Positions 1-8,482 of a DNA stretch of 24,886 nt are shown here, in pieces. The notes beneath the pieces were generated by a model. That model saw nothing but the letters and a program-made list of their open reading frames with translations. It made no database searches and was not told the origin of the DNA. A program made the translations under genes and the position numbers. The stretch lies in contig SLFH01000289.1 in assembly GCA_007124345.1 (NCBI GenBank), positions 1 through 24,886 on the forward strand, read 5' to 3'. Positions within the stretch are counted from its first letter, which is position 1; each line of letters opens with the position of its first letter. This DNA comes from Phycisphaerales bacterium. Its GTDB lineage: Bacteria > Planctomycetota > Phycisphaerae > Phycisphaerales > UBA1924.

Positions 1-1125
1 GACCGGGCGGACATCGACACGCGGGCGGATGTGTACGCGCTGGGGGTGCTGCTGTACGAGCTGCTGGCGGACAAGCGCCCGCTGCGCTTTAACCCGGAGG
101 AGCAGACGCCGATCGAGTCGGCGCGGATTGTTCGTGAAGAGCCGCGGACGCCGATCGGGGAGGTCGTGCCCGGGCTGCACGCGGACCTTCGTGCGATCGT
201 GTCCAAGGCGATCGCGATCGACCGCGACGAGCGGTACCAGCAGGCGTCGGAGCTCGCCGACGACATCGACCGGTACCTGCGGCGAGAGCCGGTCTCGGCG
301 CGCCGGGCGGGGGCGACGCGAAGGCTGGTGATGTTCGTTCGGCGCAACCCGGTGCCTTCGGGGTCGCTGATGCTGCTGGGGGTGGTGCTGCTGGCCTTTG
401 CGCTGGTGTCCACGGTGCTGTGGCGCCGGGCGCAGGCGAACTTCGCCTTCGCCGAGGAGCAGCGGGTGATCCTCGATCGTGAGCGGGCGGAGCTGCAGGA
501 GGCCAACGAGGCCCTCGACGAGCAGCGCCGGACCGCGAACGCGATCCGCGAGATCCTGGTCGACATTCTTGAAGAGGGCAACCAGCCCCGGGCGGGCACG
601 CTGAACCCGCCGACGGTCGTCGAGGCGGTGGAGGACTACCTCGCCAGGCGGACGGGGCGCGTCTCTGAGTTTCCCGCGGCCGAGGCGGTGGTGCGGGTCG
701 CGCTCGCCCGGGCGTACCGCAACCAGGCGAAGTACGAGGCGGCGGCGAGGGAGTACCGGCGGGCGGTGGGGCTGTGGTCGGACGCGGGTCCCCGCTTCCT
801 GGATTCGGCGCAGTGGGCGAGACTCGGGCTGGTTGACGTCCATCTGGACGCGGGGGACGACGAGGAGGCCGAGGCCCTCGCCCGCGTCGTGATCACTATC
901 GACGGGCAGAACGCGGGGGGCTCGGGCGTCGGCGTGCGGCTGGCGCGCGCGCAGATCGGCCTGGCGCAGGCCCAGCTCGGGCTGGGTCGTCCGGAGGCGG
1001 CTTGGCGTTCGACCGAGGCGGCGGGGGCCCTCATCGGGGGGATGGAACAGGGGGCCGCCGAGGCGTTGCGATGGCGGTACCAGCAGGTCCGCGAGCAACT
1101 GGAATCCGCGCAGGGTCGGGGCTGA
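1..1125 (+). CDS. Ser/Thr protein kinase with TPR-like C-terminus (5' partial)
   Basis: The reading frame is open from the first base, so the N-terminal lobe and catalytic loop lie outside the window. What remains begins with kinase subdomain IX (DTRADVYALGVLLYELL), continues through the C-lobe, and ends the domain at DERYQQASELADDIDRYLRREPV, a form common in planctomycete Hanks-type kinases. After it come a basic linker, one membrane segment (around nt 355-420, GSLMLLGVVLLAFALVSTVLW), a Glu/Arg-rich probable coiled coil (AEEQRVILDRERAELQEANEAL), and TPR-like helices to the C-terminus (ALARAYRNQAKYEAAAREYRRA). It probably phosphorylates Ser/Thr on the cytoplasmic side while the C-terminal part senses or scaffolds on the other side of the membrane; that role is inference. 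No terminator was seen after the stop. Confidence 0.9.
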   Translation, partial: DRADIDTRADVYALGVLLYELLADKRPLRFNPEEQTPIESARIVREEPRTPIGEVVPGLHADLRAIVSKAIAIDRDERYQQASELADDIDRYLRREPVSARRAGATRRLVMFVRRNPVPSGSLMLLGVVLLAFALVSTVLWRRAQANFAFAEEQRVILDRERAELQEANEALDEQRRTANAIREILVDILEEGNQPRAGTLNPPTVVEAVEDYLARRTGRVSEFPAAEAVVRVALARAYRNQAKYEAAAREYRRAVGLWSDAGPRFLDSAQWARLGLVDVHLDAGDDEEAEALARVVITIDGQNAGGSGVGVRLARAQIGLAQAQLGLGRPEAAWRSTEAAGALIGGMEQGAAEALRWRYQQVREQLESAQGRG

Positions 1126-1462
1126 TTTCGGCGACCGGTCTGGCGCACGCGTCGCGGGGTTGCTGCTGCGCCGCGATCGCCCCTTACGCGTTCTGGACGG
1201 GGGTTGGAACACCACTTTGGGCCTGATTCCGGGTGGGCGGTCGGTGCGCGGCGTATGCCCGAAGCGGGGCCCCTGGACACGCGATGTGTTGTCGCAGACC
1301 GACCGCCCGGGGAGGCGTATTCGTCGAGTGCGGAGGAACGCGTCCAAAGTCGCCACTCGGATTCGTCGACAAACCCGTTGCAACCGGAACGCGATCGGTG
1401 TTCGCGACCGGCACCCCCAAGCTTGCCGCCGATGAAGCCGGCGGCCGACCCCTGGAGCAACG
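1126..1462. other. 337-bp gap between kinase and secretin genes
   Basis: No credible coding sequence, RNA gene or clear terminator was found here. Short open frames exist on both strands but look like GC-rich noise. The secretin promoter should lie here, but I could not pick a convincing -35/-10 pair; TATGCC and TATTCG hexamers occur without a good -35 partner. The only firm signal is GGAG at 1454-1457, just before the secretin start. Confidence 0.5.
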
Positions 1463-1465
1463 GTG

Positions 1466-3973
1466 ATGAACCTCAAGCGACGCCTCTTTGCCGATGGCCA
1501 GTTTCCGCGGCGTGTGGCGCAGGGCGCCGCAGCCCTCGCGCTGTTTGCCGGCACCCCGATCGCGCTCGCCCAGAGCGGTGTCGGTGACGCTGCGGACTCG
1601 AAGGATGTCTTTGTCAGCGAGTTCGATCTGGTGAACCTGACGGTCCGGGACGAAGACCTGACGACGGTGCTGCAGATGCTCTCGATGCAGAGCCAGCGGA
1701 GCATCGTGGCGACCCAGAATGTCTCCGGACGCGTGACCGCGAACCTGTACTCGGTCACCTTCGGCGAGGCGCTGGACGCGATCTTGCTGTACAACGGATT
1801 CGGGTACTACGAAGAGGGGAACACCATCTTCGTGATGCCGATCGAGGAGATCCAGGCCCGCGAGGCGGCGCGGATGCGCCGCGTCAGCCGCGTGGTCGCG
1901 CTGAACTACCTCAACGCGGTGGACGCGGCCCAGTTCGCCTCGCCGCTGCTCTCCAGCGGTGGCACGATCACCACGATCGGCGCGACGCCGGACTTCTCGA
2001 TGGGCAGCGACCTGCCGACGGGCAAGGACAACTACGCCGCCGAGGCGCGCCTGGTGATCAACGACTTCGAGGACAACATCGAGGTCATCAGGGAGCTGCT
2101 CGCCTCGCTGGACACGCGTCCCGCGCAGGTGCTCGTGGAGGCGACGATCCTCCAGAGCTCGATCAGCGAGGCCAACGCGTTCGGCATCGACTTCTCGATC
2201 CTGGGCGGCCTGGACTTCGCCGACTTCACCGACATCGGCGGGCCGCTCCGCGTGGTCGACGGGCTGATCACCGGCGGCTCGGGCGCCGTCGACGGTAACG
2301 GTGGGGGTGTCGGTGGCGCCATCCCCGACGACGGTCGGGGCGTCGGGATCGGCAGCACGGTCGGCAACACCCAGGGCAACGCGGGCTTCAAGGTCGGCGT
2401 CGTCAACGACTCGTTCGCCGTGTTCATGCGTCTGCTCGACGAGGTCGGCGACACAACGATCATCAGCAACCCCAAGGTGCTGACGCTGAACCGCCAGCCC
2501 GCCAGCGTGCAGGTCGGGCGTCGCGTGGGCTACCTGAGCACCACCACGACCGACACGGCCTCCACCCAGACCGTCGAGTTCCTCGAGACCGGCACGCAGC
2601 TCTTCTTCCGCCCCTTCGTGACCAACGAGGGCTTCATCCGCATGGAGCTGCGCCCGAGAGTCAGCCAGCCGATCATCCGCACCGTCAGCGACGGCGCCGG
2701 CCGGACCCTGACCATCCCCGACGAGGACACGAGCCAGCTCGTGACCAACGTGCTGGTGCGTGACGGGCAGACGATCGTGCTGGGCGGCCTGTTCACCGAA
2801 CGCACCGCCTCGACGCGCCGCCAGGTGCCGTTCGTGGGCGACCTGCCGCTGCTCGGCGCCGCGTTCAGGGGCCACAGCGACACGACGGACCGTGCCGAGA
2901 TCATCTTCATGATCACGCCGACGATCCTGAACGACCAGATCCTGATCGAGCAGGGCGAGCGGGCGAAGGAGCTGGTGCACAACACCCGCGCCGGCGCCAG
3001 AGAGGGCCTGCTGCCCTGGAGCCGCGAGCGTCAGTCTTCGCAGCTGCTGATCGAGGCGGAGCGTCTGGCGTCGCAGGGCCGGACCGATCAGGCGCTCAAC
3101 CGGGTGCAGCGGTCGCTGTCTCTGAACCCCAATCAGCCCGAGGCGATCGGTCTCCGCACCCGCCTGATGAACGAGCAGGCCCACTGGCCGACCCGCAGCC
3201 TCCTCAACGAGATCATCCACGAAGAGGCCACGCAGCGTGCGACGACCTACGGCTTCGGCGACGAGGCCGACGGGTTCGAGGTCGTCTCCAAAGAGCAGAC
3301 CAAGAAGGTCGCCGGCGGGGTCGCCAAGACCACCAGCGCCAAGGCCGAGTCGATCGACCCGCCCCTGACCCCGCTGACGGACGATGGCGACGACACCTAC
3401 CCCGTGCCGCCTTCGCAGCGGTTCGGTCCCGCGGACTTCTCTTGGGTCGGCGACGAGCTTCGGGTGCCTCCGTCGCGTGAGTTCACGGTCTCGACCATGG
3501 ACGACGCGCCCTCGGCGGACGCTCAGACAGCACCGACCGAAACGGTCGACGCGGGCAAGCCGAGCCGCGAGCTGCCCGAGAATTTCCGCGAGATGGCCCG
3601 CGAGGCCGCCGAGCGTTACGAGCGTGAGCGTGTCGAGGAGCGGGGCGCCCAGCCGCGTCGGACCACGACAACGCGCAGCAACCAGGACTTCATCGATCAG
3701 TACCTGACGATGACGGGCCGCGGGGCGGGACCGAAGGGAGAACAGACCCCCTCGAGCGATTCGCCGACGAGGCTGGCCGATGCGGACGCCGCGGCCGAGG
3801 AGAGCTTCGACCGCAACGCGAGCTCGATCGACCCCGACACCTTCACCTTCTTCAACATCTTCGACCGCGAGCTGGCCAACAGCTTCCGTCGAGCGGCGCT
3901 GCGAGCGTACCGCGAGATGCGTGACAGCGGGACCGAGGTCACCGGCGTCCCCGAGGGCGGGGGCAACGACTGA
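1466..3973 (+). CDS. Secretin (type II/IV pilus-type outer-membrane channel) with long C-terminal extension
   Basis: An 835-aa protein. It has a basic, hydrophobic signal peptide ending near ALAQSG, then an STN-like N-domain (about residues 50-130), a NolW-like secretin N-domain (about 140-215), and the secretin barrel from VLVEATI (about 220) to the VGDLPLLGAAF and IIFMITPTIL motifs (about 457-490). These closing motifs are typical of GspD/PilQ proteins, which form multimeric gates in the outer membrane. Unusually, about 340 residues follow the barrel. They contain a TPR-like pair (about 525-568), a low-complexity acidic/proline-rich stretch and a more ordered end (FFNIFDRELANSFRRAALRAYREM). 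ATG 1466 is preferred over GTG 1463 because GGAG (1454-1457) is 8 nt upstream. No other type II secretion or pilus genes are in the window, so the transported substrate is unknown. Confidence 0.9.
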   Translation: MNLKRRLFADGQFPRRVAQGAAALALFAGTPIALAQSGVGDAADSKDVFVSEFDLVNLTVRDEDLTTVLQMLSMQSQRSIVATQNVSGRVTANLYSVTFGEALDAILLYNGFGYYEEGNTIFVMPIEEIQAREAARMRRVSRVVALNYLNAVDAAQFASPLLSSGGTITTIGATPDFSMGSDLPTGKDNYAAEARLVINDFEDNIEVIRELLASLDTRPAQVLVEATILQSSISEANAFGIDFSILGGLDFADFTDIGGPLRVVDGLITGGSGAVDGNGGGVGGAIPDDGRGVGIGSTVGNTQGNAGFKVGVVNDSFAVFMRLLDEVGDTTIISNPKVLTLNRQPASVQVGRRVGYLSTTTTDTASTQTVEFLETGTQLFFRPFVTNEGFIRMELRPRVSQPIIRTVSDGAGRTLTIPDEDTSQLVTNVLVRDGQTIVLGGLFTERTASTRRQVPFVGDLPLLGAAFRGHSDTTDRAEIIFMITPTILNDQILIEQGERAKELVHNTRAGAREGLLPWSRERQSSQLLIEAERLASQGRTDQALNRVQRSLSLNPNQPEAIGLRTRLMNEQAHWPTRSLLNEIIHEEATQRATTYGFGDEADGFEVVSKEQTKKVAGGVAKTTSAKAESIDPPLTPLTDDGDDTYPVPPSQRFGPADFSWVGDELRVPPSREFTVSTMDDAPSADAQTAPTETVDAGKPSRELPENFREMAREAAERYERERVEERGAQPRRTTTTRSNQDFIDQYLTMTGRGAGPKGEQTPSSDSPTRLADADAAAEESFDRNASSIDPDTFTFFNIFDRELANSFRRAALRAYREMRDSGTEVTGVPEGGGND

Positions 3974-3978
3974 AACGG

Positions 3979-4008
3979 ACGGCCCGGGGCATTAACCCGG
4001 GCCGTTTT
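3979..4008 (+). terminator. Intrinsic terminator after the secretin gene
   Basis: A perfect 10-bp stem, ACGGCCCGGG (3979-3988) with CCCGGGCCGT (3996-4005), closes a 7-nt loop and runs into TTTT (4005-4008). It starts 6 nt after the secretin stop. It separates the secretin from the TPR lipoprotein gene, so the two probably have distinct transcription signals. Confidence 0.85.
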
Positions 4009-4069
4009 CGGACCGATACCCCGCATGTGATCTGATAGAAACGCAACCTCCAACCGGAGATAAAGACCC

Positions 4070-5308
4070 ATGTCCCGCAAGAACGCAAGGATGCTGCTGG
4101 TTTCCCTGGTCTGCTCGGCCGGCCTGCTCACCGGCTGCACGCAGAGCAGCCGGAACAAGGAGTATGTCAGCACCGCGAAGGCCAAGGCCGACGCGATGAA
4201 GGCCGGCACCGAGTTCCAGATGGCCCACCAGGCCTTCCTCGCCGGCGACCTCGCCAAGGCACGCACCAAGGTCGAGCAGTCGCTGTCGCTGAACCCGAAT
4301 GTCGCCCGCTCGCATGTGCTCCGCGGCCGGATCCTGATGGAGCAGTCCCAGCTCGGCCCGGCTCTGGAAGCGATGGAGATGGCCAAAGCCATCAGCGAAG
4401 AGTCCGCCGAGGCGTGGTACTACGAGGGCATCGTCTTCGAGCGACTCACTAGGCGTGAGCGGGCTCTGAACAGCTTCATGACCGCGGCCCGCCTGGACGA
4501 CACCAACGCGGGGTACCACATCGCGGCCGCCGAGGTGTTCGTCGATCTCGGCCGCTACAACGACGCCGAAGAGTTCCTTCTCAACGCGGGTTCGCAGTTC
4601 GAGCACAACTCGGGCGTGCGCCACACGCTCGGGCAGATCGCGATGCTGCAGGGCGACTTCGTGCGTGCGGCGGTGCTGTTCAACGAGGCTCGCCTGCTCG
4701 CCCCCGACGAGCTGGCGATCGTCGAGGACCTGGTCGACGCGCAGATCCGTTCTAACCGCTTCAACGACGCCGAGAGCAATCTCTCTCGCCTGCTCAGCCG
4801 CACCGACTACAAGGACAGGCGCGACCTGCAGCACCTCCGGGCCAACTGCCTGATCGAGCTGGACCGCTTCAGCGAGGCGCGCCAGGTTCTGATGGCGCTG
4901 ACCAACGACAGCGAGGGCGCCAACGACATCGACGCGTGGATCAAGCTCGGGCGTGTGAGCGTCGCGATGCGTGACGAGCGTCAGCTCCGCCGGTGTGCCC
5001 AGCGTGCCGTCGCGATCGCGCCCAACCGGGCCGACGGGCACATGCTGATGGCCGTCTCGCTCCGGCTGCAGAACCGCAACGATGACGCGCTCCGCAGCGT
5101 GGACCGCGCGATCACCGCCGAGCCCAAGAATGTCAACGCGCACACCATGCGGGGCATGATCCTCCAGGACCTCGGACGCACCGTCCACGCCCGGGAGGCC
5201 TTCCGCAACGCCTTGGCGATCGACCCTAACAACCAGACCGTCCGGGCGCTCGCCCGCGGCGGCTCGGCCAGCCCCGTCGCCACCGTCCCGACCGACGGCA
5301 ACGACTGA
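4070..5308 (+). CDS. TPR-repeat lipoprotein
   Basis: A 412-aa protein. The N-terminus MSRKNARMLLVSLVCSAGLLTGC is a lipoprotein signal with lipobox LLTGC and the lipidated Cys at residue 23. The rest is a series of 34-residue TPR-type helices with typical G/A/P positions, for example FLAGDLAKARTKVEQSLSLN and the last unit DLGRTVHAREAFRNALAIDP. TPR lipoproteins are usually periplasmic-face scaffolds; the PilF/PilW pilotins that assemble PilQ secretins have this architecture. Being next to a secretin makes a pilotin-like role plausible but unproven. GGAG lies 10 nt before the ATG. The C-terminus is short and Gly/Ala/Thr-rich. It converges on recJ with only 20 bp between the stop codons. Confidence 0.88.
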   Translation: MSRKNARMLLVSLVCSAGLLTGCTQSSRNKEYVSTAKAKADAMKAGTEFQMAHQAFLAGDLAKARTKVEQSLSLNPNVARSHVLRGRILMEQSQLGPALEAMEMAKAISEESAEAWYYEGIVFERLTRRERALNSFMTAARLDDTNAGYHIAAAEVFVDLGRYNDAEEFLLNAGSQFEHNSGVRHTLGQIAMLQGDFVRAAVLFNEARLLAPDELAIVEDLVDAQIRSNRFNDAESNLSRLLSRTDYKDRRDLQHLRANCLIELDRFSEARQVLMALTNDSEGANDIDAWIKLGRVSVAMRDERQLRRCAQRAVAIAPNRADGHMLMAVSLRLQNRNDDALRSVDRAITAEPKNVNAHTMRGMILQDLGRTVHAREAFRNALAIDPNNQTVRALARGGSASPVATVPTDGND

Positions 5309-5328
5309 GTCTTCCCCGCAGGAGCTTT

Positions 5329-7149
5329 TCAGGCGGGCCGAAGGTCCACCAGAATCGGCTCGACGCGGCAAATCCCGTTCCACCGGTTGAGCCCCGGCGT
5401 GACGATCGCTTCGATCATCGCGCCGGGGCTTATCCCTTGCACCCGCTCGGCCCAGCGCCAGCCAAGGAACTGCACGGTCTGGCGGCCGTCGGTCACCGTC
5501 AGGCGGGCGTGGTCGCCCGCGGCACCGAAGAAGCGGGGCAGCACGCTGACCCGGAGCCCGCGCAGGCGCACCTGCACCGGCGGGTTGTCGCGCCCGAACG
5601 GCTCCATGCGGGCGAGCTCGTTTATCGAGTCGATCGTCAGCTCGCCGAGCGTCGCTTCGGTGTCGTAGCGGGTGGTGCGCACGAGATCGTGCGGCGCGAG
5701 CTCTGCGTTGGTCCGCTCGATGAAGCGTTCTGTGAATGTTTCGAGGTTTGAGGTCTGCAGGCGGAGGCCCGCGGCCATGTCGTGCCCGCCGTAGCCGGCC
5801 AATAGATCCGCGCAGTCCGTCAGCGCCGCGTGGAGGCTGAAGCCGTCGATCGAGCGTCCCGAGCCTCCGGTGAGCTCGCCCGCCCGCTGCATCAGGATCA
5901 CGGGGCGGGCGAAGCGTTCAACGAGCCTCGAACAGACGATGCCGACGACGCCCGGGTGCCAGTCCTCGTGGGCGAGGACGATCGCCCGGCGGCTGTCGCC
6001 GGTCATGCCCGAGGCTTCGGCAAGCTCGCAGGCTTGGTCGAAGATCGCTTTTTCTACGCGTCGGCGCTGGTCGTTCTGGCGGGCGAGTTGGGCGGCGAGC
6101 GCTTCGGCCCGTTCGCCCGAAGCGGTGGTCAGCAGCTCGACGGTGTCTCGCGCGTGCCCGAGTCGCCCGCAGGCGTTGATCCGCGGGGCCAGGCGGAAGG
6201 CGACATCGTCCGCCTTGACCTTCTCGTTGGCGAGGTCGCACGCCTCGACGAGCGCCCGCAGCCCGCCCAGAGGCGAGCCCTGGATCCGCCCGAGCCCGAA
6301 CTTGGCGATCGCCCTGTTCTCATCGGTCAGCGGCACGACATCCGCGACCGACCCCAGCGCCGCGAGGGCCAAGAGCTCGATCAGCAACGCCCGCAACCCG
6401 GGCTCGACCTTGGCCGAGCCGGACTTCATCGTGCACATCCGCCACGCGAGCTTGTACGCGACGCCCGCGCCGCAGAGCCCTTCGAACGGGTACGCCGAGC
6501 CGGGCGCGCGCGGGTGGACGATCGCGAAGGCGTCGGGCAGTTCGGCCTCGTTGGCCGGGGGATTGTGGTGGTCGGTGATGATCAGGTCGACGCCGAGCTT
6601 GCGGGCGACTGCCGCGGGACCGACGGCTGTGATCCCGCAATCGACCGAGACGATCAGCGTGCAGCCATCTTCGGCGAGCGAGGCGATCGCGTCTTCGTGC
6701 AGGCCGTAGCCCTCGTCGATGCGGTGGGGGACATAGCAGACGATCTGCCCCTCGCTCTCTGCGCCGGGCGCCGCTTGCGGTCGGATCGCGGTCATGGTGT
6801 GGAAGAGGATGGCGGTGGCGGTGGCGCCGTCCGCGTCGTAGTCGCCGTAGATCGCGATGCGTTCGCCCCGCTCCAAGGCCGCGAGTATGCGTTCTGCGGC
6901 CCGGTCGAGCCCAGGGATCAGCGAGGGGTCGTGGAGGTGGCCGAGGCTCGGGTGCAGGTAGGCCCCCGCGGCCTGTTCACCGACGATCCCTCTGGCCGAG
7001 AGCACCCGGTCCAGCAGCGAGACGCCTTGCGCGGGGGCCCCGGGGGCGCGGGGCGACCAGCGAAAGAGCATGCCGCGGTCGTCTTGGGCGGTCCCGACGG
7101 GGTGTGGCGTGGCTGCCGTCTGGGTTGTACTGTCGGCGGGGCTCGGCAT
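5329..7149 (-). CDS. recJ: Single-stranded-DNA-specific 5'-3' exonuclease RecJ
   Basis: A 606-aa protein, within the normal RecJ size range. DHH-family motifs appear in order: DYDADG (about residues 100-106), VSVDCG, IITDHHNPP (about 190-200), the DHHA1 region with RINACGRLGHARD, DWHPGVVGIVCSRL and GGHDMAAGL, then a C-terminal OB-like domain. RecJ degrades single-stranded DNA 5' to 3' in recombination and mismatch/base-excision repair, using Mn/Mg held by the Asp/His motifs. The start MPSPADST was chosen because longer upstream versions run back into the divergent adenosyltransferase gene; the spacer between the two starts is only 43 bp, so their promoters must overlap. An AGGAG-like sequence lies somewhat far upstream of the ATG. 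Confidence 0.95.
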   Translation of the reverse strand: MPSPADSTTQTAATPHPVGTAQDDRGMLFRWSPRAPGAPAQGVSLLDRVLSARGIVGEQAAGAYLHPSLGHLHDPSLIPGLDRAAERILAALERGERIAIYGDYDADGATATAILFHTMTAIRPQAAPGAESEGQIVCYVPHRIDEGYGLHEDAIASLAEDGCTLIVSVDCGITAVGPAAVARKLGVDLIITDHHNPPANEAELPDAFAIVHPRAPGSAYPFEGLCGAGVAYKLAWRMCTMKSGSAKVEPGLRALLIELLALAALGSVADVVPLTDENRAIAKFGLGRIQGSPLGGLRALVEACDLANEKVKADDVAFRLAPRINACGRLGHARDTVELLTTASGERAEALAAQLARQNDQRRRVEKAIFDQACELAEASGMTGDSRRAIVLAHEDWHPGVVGIVCSRLVERFARPVILMQRAGELTGGSGRSIDGFSLHAALTDCADLLAGYGGHDMAAGLRLQTSNLETFTERFIERTNAELAPHDLVRTTRYDTEATLGELTIDSINELARMEPFGRDNPPVQVRLRGLRVSVLPRFFGAAGDHARLTVTDGRQTVQFLGWRWAERVQGISPGAMIEAIVTPGLNRWNGICRVEPILVDLRPA

Positions 7150-7192
7150 CCGTGCCTGTCTCTCTCCTGCCCTTCCTGAAAGGACGGCGTTG

Positions 7193-7792
7193 ATGGTCAA
7201 GCTCAACAAGATATACACCCGCACCGGTGACGACGGCACAACCGGCCTGGTGACCGGCGGGAGGGTGTCGAAAGCCTGCCCGAGGGTCGAGGCGTACGGC
7301 GCGGTTGACGAGGCGAACGCGACGATCGGCCTGGCGATCGTCGAGGCCTGCCGCCCGACGGCCAACGCACCGACCGACCGGGCCATTGCAGATCTGCTCC
7401 GATCGATCCAGCACGACCTGTTCGACCTCGGGGCGGACCTGGCGACCCCGATCACGCCCGATCCCGAGCACCCGCCGCTGCGCATCGTCGAGGGGCAGAC
7501 CAAGAGGCTGGAGGAGGCGATCGACCGGTACAACGAGAATCTGGAACCGCTCCAGAGCTTCGTGCTGCCCGGGGGCTCGCCGATCGCCGGAGCGTTGCAC
7601 CTGGCCCGGACCGTCGTCCGCCGGGCCGAACGCCACGCGGTCCTGCTGCGTGAAGGCGGCGGGGCGGAGGCGGCCCACGACGAGGCGATCCGCTACCTCA
7701 ACCGCCTGAGCGACCTGCTGTTTGTGCTCTGTCGTGTGGCCAACGACAACGGGAGCACGGATGTGCTGTGGAAGCCGGGGAAGAATCGGTGA
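7193..7792 (+). CDS. pduO: PduO-type cob(I)yrinic acid a,c-diamide adenosyltransferase
   Basis: A 199-aa protein that transfers the 5'-deoxyadenosyl group of ATP to cob(I)alamin, making coenzyme B12. The family signature is at the N-terminus (IYTRTGDDGTTGL, the ATP-binding loop), followed by VEAYGAVDEANA, LPGGSPIAGALHLARTVVRR and the late motif YLNRLSDLLFVLCR; together these give the trimeric four-helix-bundle PduO fold. ATG 7193 is preceded by GAAAGGA at good spacing. No other cobalamin biosynthesis genes are nearby, so it may serve B12 salvage for a mutase or reductase encoded elsewhere; that is inference. Confidence 0.95.
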   Translation: MVKLNKIYTRTGDDGTTGLVTGGRVSKACPRVEAYGAVDEANATIGLAIVEACRPTANAPTDRAIADLLRSIQHDLFDLGADLATPITPDPEHPPLRIVEGQTKRLEEAIDRYNENLEPLQSFVLPGGSPIAGALHLARTVVRRAERHAVLLREGGGAEAAHDEAIRYLNRLSDLLFVLCRVANDNGSTDVLWKPGKNR

Positions 7793-7857
7793 GATCAGGG
7801 CGCTGGGCGCGGGGTGCTGGGTACGGGGCTCGCAGAGATCGACGCTGACAGAAAAGA

Positions 7858-7890
7858 CCCGACCCTTCGCTCCGCTCAGGGATCGGCGTC
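7858..7890 (+). repeat. Dispersed hairpin repeat, copy 1 (forward)
   Basis: One of four copies in the window. The stem is CCGA+CCCT (7859-7866) with AGGG (7878-7881), a bulged A (7882) and TCGG (7883-7886); the loop is TCGCTCCGCTC. It lies 65 nt after the adenosyltransferase stop, in the convergent gap with the MazG-like gene. The other copies are near 9555, 10229 and 21032. Confidence 0.85.
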
Positions 7891-7908
7891 AAGGTCGCTG
7901 GCATCGGT

Positions 7909-7991
7909 GGTGGCACAGCTCTCCGAGCTGTGCCTGAGGACCTGCTGCCGAAACTGGTCTCCAACAGCACGGGTGGGAGAGCTGTGCCACC
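7909..7991. repeat. REP/MITE-like inverted-repeat element
   Basis: Two perfect 16-nt inverted arms, GGTGGCACAGCTCTCC (7909-7924) and GGAGAGCTGTGCCACC (7976-7991), bound an 83-bp unit. The left arm also forms its own hairpin: GGCACAGCT (7912-7920), loop CTCCG, AGCTGTGCC (7926-7934). AGCTGTGCC therefore occurs twice and its complement once, allowing two mutually exclusive folds. No target-site duplication was seen. It fills most of the gap between convergent genes and could act as a bidirectional transcription barrier. Calling it a REP/MITE relic is inference. Confidence 0.7.
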
Positions 7992-8008
7992 CGGGACCCA
8001 GCGCCCCG

Positions 8009-8344
8009 TCAAACCTTCGTCCCCTTGACCCTTTCCGGGTCGGTGTACTTGACCAGGGCGTCGGCCATTCGGACGCCGTTGATGTTCGCCAAGGTGATCA
8101 GCCAGGCGAGGACATCGGCGAATTCTTCTTCGAGGTTCTTAAGTTGTTCGGGTGTCGGGGACTGGCCGGGGCCGCACTCGTGGAGACTGGTGGCGAGCTC
8201 TCCGACCTCCTCGATGAGCCACATGAAGGTGCCGGGGGTGCCTCGGGCGCTGTCGGTGGCGTAGTAGCGTTCGCGGATGAGTTCCTGGAAGCGGTCGATG
8301 GTGAGGTCGGCGTTGGGCGGGTCTGCCGGTCGTTCGCTGGTCAT
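8009..8344 (-). CDS. MazG-like nucleotide pyrophosphohydrolase
   Basis: A 111-aa all-alpha NTP pyrophosphohydrolase of the MazG/dUTPase-C superfamily, which hydrolyses (d)NTPs to NMP and pyrophosphate. The metal-binding pattern is visible: EEVGE in WLIEEVGELATSL, then EEEFADVLAWL, giving the acidic EExxE...ExxD arrangement. It is a single-domain short form, as in MazG-like house-cleaning enzymes, not two-domain E. coli MazG. The substrate cannot be read from sequence. The gene has no Shine-Dalgarno; a TACCCT box lies 6 nt before the ATG (see the promoter entry). It is transcribed divergently from rpsL. Confidence 0.85.
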   Translation of the reverse strand: MTSERPADPPNADLTIDRFQELIRERYYATDSARGTPGTFMWLIEEVGELATSLHECGPGQSPTPEQLKNLEEEFADVLAWLITLANINGVRMADALVKYTDPERVKGTKV

Positions 8345-8350
8345 GGGCGG

Positions 8351-8356
8351 AGGGTA
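8351..8356 (-). promoter_or_regulatory. -10-like box for a leaderless MazG-like gene
   Basis: On the minus strand TACCCT is followed by exactly 6 nt and then the ATG, so transcription would start at or next to the start codon. No -35 or Shine-Dalgarno is recognisable. The same arrangement precedes pgi and hpt. Confidence 0.5.
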
Positions 8357-8396
8357 GCGGACGGGGGATCTTGAGGGCGCTTGTTTGCTTGGGGGC

Positions 8397-8424
8397 TTGC
8401 CGGGCCCCTGTTGGCGGGTACCAT
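8397..8424 (+). promoter_or_regulatory. Candidate sigma-70-type promoter for rpsL-rpsG
   Basis: TTGCCG (8397-8402), a 16-nt spacer and TACCAT (8419-8424) lie about 60 nt before the rpsL start. The implied transcript start is near 8431, giving a leader of about 50 nt. This is the only good match in the divergent gap. Confidence 0.5.
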
Positions 8425-8482
8425 TGTCCCCTTACAGAAATACCCACGGCGTTGGTGCGCCGGGGACGGAGCAGGACAGTAC

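Noticed and set aside
1184..3220. A 678-codon open frame on the minus strand opposite the secretin gene
   Set aside because: It is antisense to a gene with clear secretin motifs; its translation is His/Arg/Asp/Val-rich with no domain pattern. Long antisense frames are expected in GC-rich DNA.
5309..5337. Bidirectional terminator between the TPR lipoprotein and recJ genes
   Set aside because: Only a 5-bp CCCGC/GCGGG stem that overlaps the recJ stop; too weak to call.
5830..7179. A 449-codon plus-strand open frame opposite recJ
   Set aside because: recJ carries all DHH motifs; the opposite frame has only biased composition and no start signal.
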